This document shows positions 19,550 through 26,582 of a stretch of 26,582 nt of DNA, piece after piece. Position numbers and translations under genes: made by a program. The notes beneath the pieces were generated by a model. It was given only the letters and a program-made list of their open reading frames with translations, ran no database searches and had not been told where the DNA came from. Numbering within the stretch: the first letter of the stretch is position 1; every line of letters begins with the position of its first letter. Source of the DNA: Cylindrodendrum hubeiense (Eukaryota; Ascomycota; Sordariomycetes; Hypocreales; Nectriaceae); contig JAANBB010000502.1 of assembly GCA_014621425.1 (NCBI GenBank), forward strand, positions 1 through 26,582, given 5' to 3'.

Positions 19550-22539
19550 CGTGGTCTTGGGCTGGAGTCGTCTTGTTGGTGTTTTTCCTTTTATCGTTCC
19601 GGTTGGGTTGGTTGACTCGGGGTCCGGGGTCCGGGGTAGTCGAGCAATTCCTCCGCCACCCGCGATGAAGGGTCCAGAGATGTGATGGTGAGGTGTATCG
19701 TGTGCGACGGCGTCCAAGAACGAAGAGGCAGAAAGGGAAGAGCCAAGCGTCGGGGGCTGGGTGGGGGAACTAACGGCTTTTGTTGTTCTCGCGCCGTCAC
19801 AGTGTGTGTGTCTGTCTCTCTCTCTCTCTCCAATCTCTCGAGCACAACACCATCAATCAGACTGAGAGACCGCTCGGGGCTTATAGAAAGCGAACCTGCG
19901 CTACAGCTGCTACAGGGGTGCAGTCCAGCCCGGGGCGACCTGCAGCGGGGCGTGCAGGGGATCAATCAACTAAATTCGCTGGGGCCCTACAGGGGGGCAT
20001 CGGCGGAAGAGGCTAGGCCGGGCTGCCGTGGTGAGCGAGGCCCTGCTGCGTGGCGCCGGCAGCGGTGTCCAATTCGCAGAGGTGCGGCCTTAGCGCGACG
20101 AGCTGAACGCCAGGTCCCATTTATTTCGAGGCCGCGGCCTTGCTGCTGGCGTGGGGACCTCCGTACGAGTTGGGCGATATTGGGAGAGCGTGGTGCCGAA
20201 AACAACTCATGAGGGTGCTGCTGTTTCGTGCTCGCCGTGGATGCCAGACTCGGGGGGATGCAATTGACGAATTTGGATCCTACAGCATATGTCGTTGTCG
20301 GACTCGGGGGACAGAGGAGACGGAGGTGGGGGGCATCGTGTAAGGCTAGCGGCCCAGTCCGTCCGTCCCTCCGCATCGTCAAGTCCGTGTACTCGGTGCT
20401 ACGCCAATGTCGTCCCAGCATCTCAAAATGACCTGGAAGCGGCCGTAATTAATTAAATGCTGACTCTGACCTCTGCTGCGCGGTGAGACCATCCATAGGC
20501 ACGGCATTTCGCCCCTAACGCCACCCAATATCCAACGTTAATCTGGCTGTCTGCATCTTGATGCCAGAGGCGGCCGGCCTGCCATGTGGACGAGAATCCG
20601 TGTTTGAGTCGGCATCCAGCCGATTCTCGATGCGTGTTTCTCCTCCGACGCTGCTCCCCGCGGCCTCTGCCTTGCGCCGACCTCTTGGGCTGCCCCGACG
20701 GACCATTGTGTGGCAAAGGCGCGCGAGGCTGCGTTCTAGAACCTGCAGCAGTAAGCCGCTCGCACGAATCGTCCGCCGGGCCAAACCAGCTCCACCCCAA
20801 TGTCTCTCTTCTCTCCGTCACTTCCGCCGCTGTGCTGCTCTCTTTGGTCGTTTCCTTCCCTCAGTGGAAACACGCGAGATTGAGAATTGGCATCAAGATT
20901 TGGATAGGGGACGGGGGCGAGGAGGCGCCGACGACCATGGATACTTGGTGTGACAAGCCTGGGTGCTAACCCATCTCCGGTGGGCCCTCGTTGTTGAACT
21001 ATTGACTCCTAACTAAACCTTGTCGTCCTGATCTACAAGCTGGCGACAGACAGCGTCACAAGTCACAAGTTAGCGACCCCGGCCTGCCTGTGAAAGTCGA
21101 TGCAATAGTCGGGTGCGGTCGGCAATTGGGTTGGTCTGATGATTGATTGCGCCCCTCCAACCCCGGCCGGTACTGTACAATTCTCCGTCTCTTCGCTGTC
21201 TCTCGCTTCCCGCTTCCCACCCAGTGACCCGTCTCAGCACAGCCCTTGCTCCCTGCTCGGGGCTCCCTGCTTGATGAGTTACAGAGCGCGTGGGTGTCGC
21301 AAGACGGATACGGGTCCGCGGAAACGGACTGCGGAACGCACGCTGCAAGCACCCGCTGTGCCGCCCAAAACCAGCTGTTTCGTGTCGCATCGGGGCCCAC
21401 TGCCCTCGTCTATCTGCGCTGGGTTTGGATGTTGTCCGAGACCGATTCTTCGTTTCTCTCGAATACCTGCTAGGGCTGGGCCGGGAGGCTGAGCAGGCTC
21501 CTAGTCGAAGCACCGTCGCATCACATATCAGCTCCGGGTCGTGCGAATCTGGCGTCGCGCATGTCGGCTAGCTTTGGGCGAGTGTATCCGTATTGTCGCG
21601 TACCACCATACCACCATAAGCACCTATTTCACAGCGTTGCTCCCTGGCGGTTGTGAGGCTCAACAAGCGCAGCCACCCGCTGTGAGCCCACCTTGGGTGC
21701 TAGTCGGCCGCCCATCCGCCCATCTGTCAGTCTCCGGTTGAAGATGACCCGTCGCTTGTGCTTGCAATTATGCATACGTGGGAATGTGAGTGTGAGGCAA
21801 GGTGCCCCCGCTGCCTGCTGCATCTGCATTTGCTGCTATTGCTGGCTCAAATCCGAGGCAAGCTAGGGCCCCAAGCAGCTAAACCCCTACTACGTATTAG
21901 AGAGAGAGAGAGCTTGCCGACCACTAGAAGCCGACGCCTGTGAAGCTCTGCGGGGGGGGCTTCACACTGCTGGCAGTCAAGTGGCGTCTATCTCATGAAC
22001 CCATGTTCCGGCCGCCAAGCCCAAGCCGAAAGCCCGAATGTCCCCACACCTGACTCTGGGCAATCTTTGCATTGCTTAAGTCTAATAAATGGTTTTCCCC
22101 GCTACCAATCTCGGAGCCTGCAGCCTTAGGGTGGGGGATAGGCCGGTGGCGGAGCGGGAAGCAGATTGGCAGGCAGACAGGCGGCTTTGTCATGGCTCTA
22201 CGGAGGACCTACCCTACAACTGCATATTGTATCGCCATTTTCGTCTCGGTAGACAATAATATGTAGGTACGAAAGGTCGATGAAGGTATTGGTGCATTTA
22301 TGTGACTGGCAGAGTTATCGGCACGGTCTTTTGCCTACTGCAAANTTGCATGAATCGTGGACTTGCTTTTGTATCACAATTACACTTGTCAATCATCGGA
22401 GTGGACACTGCGCTTACTCCGTGGACTTCATACCCGACTTGATCTTAGCTAACCAACTCCGGGAGGTTGAGTAGGATCGACAGGGCCCTCGCACCGACGC
22501 ACAAAAAAAACACCACAAAAATCATACGACGGCAGGGTC
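19550..22539. other. long intergenic region, no gene seen
   Basis: The first few hundred bases should hold the promoter and leader of the minus-strand membrane protein gene; a TCTC repeat is at 19813-19832. The rest shows GC-rich open frames with no domain, no long ATG-started ORF of protein-like composition and no transposon ends. An ambiguous base (N) is at 22345. Short AT palindromes such as TTAATTAA occur near 20449-20456. The right end is probably distal promoter for the cupin gene. Confidence 0.5.
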
Positions 22540-22547
22540 TGACGTCA
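22540..22547. promoter_or_regulatory. perfect CRE palindrome (TGACGTCA)
   Basis: The sequence TGACGTCA is the full palindromic site bound by ATF/CREB-type bZIP factors, such as Atf1 homologues in fungi. It lies about 757 bp before the cupin gene start. A link to that gene is plausible but inferred, since an 8-bp site can occur by chance. Confidence 0.4.
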
Positions 22548-23044
22548 GTGTCCACGGAAGTCCCAAACTGACAAAGACATCTATCTCCCTGTGCGAGCGA
22601 GGAGCACCCACGTAGCCAAGAATCCGGGCAAGTTGCCCCCTTGTTGGCCGGGGTCAGCCTTGCTCCATCCACCATCCGGTAAGGGAGGTCCCGAGTTTGC
22701 CTTGCGGGTGGGGGCCTCGCGTTGGCGGGTTGGAAATGTGGGAAGGCCTGCTTTTAGCGGAGTCCAACGACAGCCATTGGCCAGCGAGACAACTGCCCTG
22801 GGTTCGGTGGAAAGTGCTTACCAAATCCCCAATTGCTGCTGTCAACTCCAAAACTCCACGGACTTTGGTGATGCGTAATCGCCGGCGACGACTTCGGCGG
22901 AGGAGTCTGCGCCAGGATGCAGCCTTTGAACCCTCAAAACCAATTGCAGGAAGCCCTGCGAGAAAGAAATGGGGCTCGCGACAAGTGTTGCCATGTCCGT
23001 GGACGAAGTCTTACTCATCCGTTCTCCTGAACGTCGCGTCGTCA

Positions 23045-23049
23045 CCAAT
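23045..23049 (+). promoter_or_regulatory. CCAAT box near the cupin promoter
   Basis: CCAAT lies 44 bp before the TATA box of the cupin gene, a usual position for HAP-complex sites. A second CCAAT is at 22940-22944 and an inverted one (ATTGG) at 22776-22780. Function is inferred from spacing. Confidence 0.4.
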
Positions 23050-23065
23050 GTTTGAGTCTGCGAAC

Positions 23066-23080
23066 TCCCTCTTAGAGGGA
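23066..23080. promoter_or_regulatory. 15-bp perfect palindrome upstream of the TATA box
   Basis: TCCCTCT and AGAGGGA form a perfect 7-bp inverted repeat around one T. The site ends 13 bp before the TATA box. Such symmetry next to a core promoter suggests a binding site for a dimeric regulator. No known consensus is claimed. Confidence 0.45.
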
Positions 23081-23092
23081 TCTGTCTTCACG

Positions 23093-23100
23093 TATAAAAA
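23093..23100 (+). promoter_or_regulatory. TATA box of the cupin gene
   Basis: TATAAAAA lies 204 bp before the cupin ATG and is followed by A/C/T-rich leader sequence. It is the clearest TATA box in the window and suggests a regulated, rather than constitutive, promoter. Confidence 0.65.
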
Positions 23101-23296
23101 CACATGGAAACTCCCCCAATTCTTGAAAATACCAGAATAGCAACAACTTCTCAATCACTCACCAAGCAACCATCACCGGGACTCGAGATAGTTACTTCTT
23201 GTTCAGCTCTATTCATCACACTACCCTTGACGCGTAAACATCACGCCCTCTACCCAAGAACACTCATCAACTTTTCATCCCAAAATATCCATCAAC

Positions 23297-23848
23297 ATGT
23301 CTTCCGAAGCTCAGGCCCTCCCCCCCGTCAAGCGGTACATCACTACCCACGACGCCAACGGCAAGGCCGTCTGGGACACCTCTCTCCCCGTCGAAGTCCA
23401 GGGCCACCGCAGTGGCGGTTTCACCATGAACACGTCGTATGTCAACCTGCACGACGTCCCTGATCTCAACGACGACAAGGATCTGCGCTCCTACCGAGAA
23501 AACCTCGTCGAGACGGACGTCGCCCCAGCTTCGGGCTCTGTCCTCCGCGTCGTCGACATCTGGCCCGGCTTCCCTGGTGTCATGCACCGAACTGCCAGCA
23601 TTGACTATGGCATTGTCATCGAGGGTGAAGTTGAGTGCATCCTTGATGATGGTGCTTCCAAGACTTTCAGCCGTGGCGACATTATCATCCAGCGCGGTAC
23701 CAATCACGCCTGGAAGAACACCAGCAACGAGGTTGCTCGCATCTGCTTCACCCTCTTGCCCACCCCTCCCATCAAGATCCAGGACAAGGAGCTCGAGGTC
23801 CACCACCTGTCCGACTTTGGAAGACTTGCCGAGGAGTTTAGCGTCTAG
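23297..23848 (+). CDS. small single-domain cupin protein
   Basis: An intronless ORF of 183 residues; the ATG has A at -3 and follows a long CAACA-rich leader with a clear TATA box. Residues about 80-160 form a cupin_2 beta-barrel: PGFPGVMHRTASIDYGIVIEG is the first motif region and GDIIIQRGTNHAWKN the second. H97 and H137 are in metal-binding positions, but the usual HxH of motif 1 is HRT here, so metal binding may be incomplete or use other residues. Fungal cupins of this HRT/NHAW type are widespread, some within secondary-metabolite or aromatic-degradation loci. No signal peptide is present, so the protein is likely cytosolic. No biosynthetic core enzyme is nearby, and the substrate is unknown. 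The gene ends 153 bp from the convergent Nudix gene. Confidence 0.93.
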   Translation: MSSEAQALPPVKRYITTHDANGKAVWDTSLPVEVQGHRSGGFTMNTSYVNLHDVPDLNDDKDLRSYRENLVETDVAPASGSVLRVVDIWPGFPGVMHRTASIDYGIVIEGEVECILDDGASKTFSRGDIIIQRGTNHAWKNTSNEVARICFTLLPTPPIKIQDKELEVHHLSDFGRLAEEFSV

Positions 23849-24001
23849 GCTTGGAATTGTGGAATAGTTTCATACATTATTCCCGAGATGGGACCGTTGC
23901 TTTTTTTGTTCCGAATAGTTTTTGGTTTATCCATAGAAATACAGGGGACTGGCTCTTTCGTGCCCAATCTTTTTGAATACATGTCATCCCTTCCATCTCA
24001 A

Positions 24002-25195
24002 TCATTCCCAGGGAGCCAGAAATGGGAAACCCTCCTGCGAAAACTTGAACGGTAGTGACCTCCGCAGCTCCGTCGCGATGTCGCCAAACCTCTCCTCGTC
24101 AGCCTCCGTGATGAGGTTCTTCCGTACTAGAAAGTCGAGCATTACCAGCCCACAGTTGGGCTTCCACCGCCGCTCTCGAAGCCACCGCTTGACCTCGTCC
24201 ACCGTCAGCGCCTCGAACCTTTCGATCCCCCGCTCATGACTCCGCGGCTGGAAGGTTGGGTCTTTGAGCTTGAGGTCATACACGAACCGCACTCCGGGCT
24301 CCAGGTGGCCCTCGTTTCCGCGCCCGGCTTCGCGGCCCTTGCAGTCGTAGAATGCGATGGCAGGCGCATCTTCGACTGTGCCGATCGTTTTCCTTTGGCC
24401 GCAGCAGCAGCTCGAAGTCATGTTCTTGGTGCCCAGGTCGAGTATTAGACCGGCCTCCTCTTCAGCCTCGCGCTTCAACGTGACGCCGGGTGCCAGGAGA
24501 TCATCAACCCTGTCAGTCGGGTCCATGCCGCCGGCAACAACCTGGTCGATCATGCCGGAATAGCAGACATTCTCCCCCCTTGCGCGGTGCGACACCCAGA
24601 TGCGGTCGACGAGCTCGCGGCCGTCGACTTCTCGCACCGAGTACATGTTCAGATGGACGCCCACGGTGATGATGCCGAATATGCCCCTGGCGGGGAGCGG
24701 GATGCTCAGATCCTGCCATGCCGGCTCTGTCACGTGGATGGGGTGGAACTCGCGACGGTCTGCGGGTTTGCTGAGCCACTTGTCGAAGCAATTGTTAAAC
24801 CTCCCCCTGTTTTTCAGGCACAGGTCAGAAAAAGCTCTCCGGCAGGCATCGGCAGGTTGCTCGTCCCGTCGGACCTCGGGACGCAGGATGACGGCCCGCT
24901 TCTCGGTGTCGACAAAGAAGCTGGTGCCGTCCCAAACCATGTCTCGGCGGACAGAGTCTCGCAGGTAGCCCGCGACCTCGTCGATACCGGTGATGCGGAA
25001 TTCCCACAGGCTCTTCTGCGGGAACTTGTCGGCCTTGTTGCCCTCCCGGATGACGCAGTAGAGGGAGGGCGGCATGGCGAGGACCTGGGGCGGCGGCAGC
25101 GGAAGCGGCAGCAGGGCGCCGGAGCACGAGAGCGGGCGCGCAGTCCGGGTGGGCGATGTCTGAACCCAGACCTGGTCCAGCGTGGTGGAAGCCAT
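24002..25195 (-). CDS. DUF4743/Nudix hydrolase family protein
   Basis: A single exon of 397 residues. The ATG at 25195 has G at -3; the frame stays open upstream to 25345, but there it offers only a non-ATG start. Residues about 30-160 match the DUF4743 region that precedes Nudix domains in fungal proteins of the yeast YJR142W and Tnr3 type. The Nudix fold follows at about 170-370. The box core REAEEEAGL (242-250) is intact and supplies the metal-binding glutamates. The C-terminal part (FEALTVDEV, then KPNCGLVMLDFL) is typical of this family. The stretch between GGM (222-224) and R242 is about five residues longer than the canonical box and lacks its first Glu. Relatives hydrolyse oxidised thiamine diphosphates or similar pyrophosphates; that activity is inferred. 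A weak TATA-like element is near 25250. Confidence 0.92.
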   Translation of the reverse strand: MASTTLDQVWVQTSPTRTARPLSCSGALLPLPLPPPQVLAMPPSLYCVIREGNKADKFPQKSLWEFRITGIDEVAGYLRDSVRRDMVWDGTSFFVDTEKRAVILRPEVRRDEQPADACRRAFSDLCLKNRGRFNNCFDKWLSKPADRREFHPIHVTEPAWQDLSIPLPARGIFGIITVGVHLNMYSVREVDGRELVDRIWVSHRARGENVCYSGMIDQVVAGGMDPTDRVDDLLAPGVTLKREAEEEAGLILDLGTKNMTSSCCCGQRKTIGTVEDAPAIAFYDCKGREAGRGNEGHLEPGVRFVYDLKLKDPTFQPRSHERGIERFEALTVDEVKRWLRERRWKPNCGLVMLDFLVRKNLITEADEERFGDIATELRRSLPFKFSQEGFPFLAPWE

Positions 25196-26525
25196 TGCTG
25201 GAGGATGTCGAGGATGTCGAGAATCCCCCGAGAAGGGGAGCCTGGGAGGGATATTTAGAGTTCCCTGGGGACGAGGAGGATCCCGAGGTTGAGCGCAGGA
25301 GAACAGGAGGAGAACAGGAGGACAAAGGCGACGAGGACGGGGCAAGCAGCGGGTGAGATCTGGTAGGGGCAGGAAAAAGGGTCATCCAGAGTCCGTCCTG
25401 GAAACGAGGGCTTTTCGGCGTGTGGTGATGGAGTTTTGGCGACACGAGTGACGACGGTTGAAGCAGCTGTTAGTGCGTGATCAGACTCGGTGAGGGCGAG
25501 AGAGGCTTGTTTCGCCTCGCTGTGGCATGGCAGCTGGTGAGGTTGTGTTTCGGACCCGGGCCTCTCGACTCGTCATCCTAGGGAAAAATTTGATGCTTGC
25601 CAGTGAATCAGAGGCCATCGCGAGCCCCGAGCTGGACGAGGGAAGCTGGGCTGGTACGACACCCGGGGAGGATAGGGGCCCATGCGCACCGAGCCGCAAT
25701 CACAGAAATCACCGTGGTCAAGGTCATGGGGACGAGCAGGCCGTCTCACGAGCGCGAGCGCGCCCGTCGCACGGCCCGCCTTATTGCGAACGAGATGTCT
25801 TCGATTTTGCTCCTTTCTAAAATACTCTGGCGGGTTTTGGATTCCGCGTGTTCCTGCGATGCTGGACTCGTGCTTCCCAAGTCGCTCCCGTCATGTTGCC
25901 GTCATGCATGTCATTCATCAGCCCTGTCGTGCGGTTCCGCTCCGCGCGTTCCCGGCAATGTGGGTGGGCGGCCGGCTCACCGGGGCGCCGGTCGAACCAC
26001 TGCCCGCCATCCGCTAATTAATTAGTGCAGTGTAGTGCAGTGTCGTGCAGTCAGTGTGTGTACTTGTATGTGGGTGGCATGGTGGCATGGCGGCACGGCG
26101 GCGTGGTGGCATGTGGTGTGCGATGTGGTGGCGGCCGTAGTGGCCGGTATAGCGGACGACGACGCTGTGACAGGAGTGGCTCCAGTGGTTGCCCAGCGGT
26201 ATCCAGCCGGTGGCTCCAGTGCGTGCAGCCAGTGGCTCCAGCGGCTTCAGTGGCCAGCCAGTGACCCATGCCGTGACGCACGATGACACGGCATTTCGCC
26301 AGCGTGGTGAGCCGTGGAGATGAGCCATGAGATGAGCCACGCGCCCGCCATGCGCCCACCATGCGCCCCAATCGATCCTGCACCGATTGTGTAGTCGCAT
26401 TCTCCCTGCCCCGTCTCCCGTTCTCCGTCTCCTCCGCCGTCCTCAACCCAACCTGTCTCAACTCTTTTTTTCCTCTTCTCGCTCACCCTTCCCCTTGCAG
26501 GCAGCTCGGACCCTCAGCCGAAGAC
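25196..26525. promoter_or_regulatory. intergenic region between divergent starts
   Basis: This stretch lies between the Nudix gene (-) and a possible gene start at 26526 (+). The open frame from 25527 (97 codons) shows no domain. A 12-bp palindrome CTAATTAATTAG is at 26014-26025, followed by GTGCAGT repeats (26026-26050), GGCATGGT repeats (26075-26115) and GTGGCTCCAG repeats (26176-26245). A pyrimidine-rich tract at 26400-26500, ending with an acceptor-like TTGCAG at 26496-26501, suggests the promoter and perhaps a leader intron of the right-hand gene. Confidence 0.4.
26176..26245. repeat. GTGGCTCCAG-type imperfect repeat
   Basis: GTGGCTCCAG or close variants occur about three times, mixed with CAGCCGGTGG-like units. 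It lies in intergenic DNA before the right-edge gene. Confidence 0.6.
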
Positions 26526-26582
26526 ATGATGGCGGCCGGGGGTGCATCCGGGAGGAACGGGATGGCGTGGCGGCCCACCTCC
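26526..26582 (+). CDS. possible 5' end of a gene cut by the window edge
   Basis: Two adjacent ATGs at 26526 and 26529 open a frame reading MMAAGGASGRNGMAWRPTS to the last base, without a stop. A pyrimidine-rich tract and an acceptor-like CTTGCAG lie about 25 bp upstream, which suits a leader intron. Nineteen codons are too few to identify a family or to prove that this is a gene. Confidence 0.3.
   Translation, partial: MMAAGGASGRNGMAWRPTS

Noticed and set aside
20558..20969. Two overlapping plus-strand ORFs of about 130 codons in the long intergenic region
   Set aside because: Both are Arg/Ser/Pro-rich, they lie in different frames over the same DNA, and no domain or promoter is seen.
23267..23806. 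179-codon minus-strand ORF opposite the cupin gene
   Set aside because: It is an antisense shadow; the cupin motifs are on the plus strand with a TATA box and leader.
24587..25258. 223-codon plus-strand ORF opposite the Nudix gene
   Set aside because: It is antisense to the conserved DUF4743/Nudix protein and carries no domain.
25527..25820. 97-codon ATG-started plus ORF (MAAGEVVFRTRASRL)
   Set aside because: No family, no leader features and a repetitive Arg/Ser/His C-terminal half; probably chance.

Overview
The window reads as nuclear DNA of a filamentous ascomycete (Pezizomycotina, probably a Sordariomycete). Genes are split by short introns (52-182 nt) with GTRNGT-like donors and CTRAC-like branch sites. 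Pyrimidine-rich leaders precede the starts, the protein families are fungal, and intergenic spaces are long with no operon-like packing. There is no rRNA, tRNA, CRISPR or intact transposon that I can support. No species can be named from sequence alone.

Layout, left to right. 1-1110: promoter and leader with two small uORFs. 1111-5116 (+): a 1269-residue protein with an N-terminal ADF-H (cofilin-type actin-binding) domain, a very long disordered middle and a short C-terminal globular module. 5117-10533: a gene-poor stretch with an AT-rich island (about 6000-7200), a decayed coding-like patch (7265-7690) and many simple repeats. 10534-11583: a kilobase without any ATG, apparently the promoter and leader of the next gene. 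11584-14851 (+): a Zn2Cys6 transcription factor with a fungal middle homology region; its zinc cluster resembles the Aro80 type. 16309-17489 (-): a YEATS plus ET domain protein, Taf14, in five exons. 18245-19549 (-): a secreted or type I membrane protein with a Cys-rich ectodomain, a Ser/Thr stalk and one membrane helix; its C-terminus is uncertain. 19550-23092: long intergenic region with a perfect CRE site. 23297-23848 (+): a small intronless cupin with a clear TATA box and a perfect 15-bp palindrome just upstream. 24002-25195 (-): a DUF4743/Nudix hydrolase convergent with the cupin gene. 26526-window end: a possible gene start cut by the edge.

The genes do not form an obvious pathway or cluster. 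They look like independent housekeeping and regulatory genes: actin cytoskeleton, specific and general transcription, cell surface, small-molecule metabolism. The points most worth a second look are the ADF-H/disordered/C-terminal architecture, the ATG-free kilobase before the transcription factor, its in-frame 54-nt intron, the palindrome at the cupin promoter, the altered Nudix box and the uncertain 3' end of the membrane protein gene. I found no convincing new multi-gene system.
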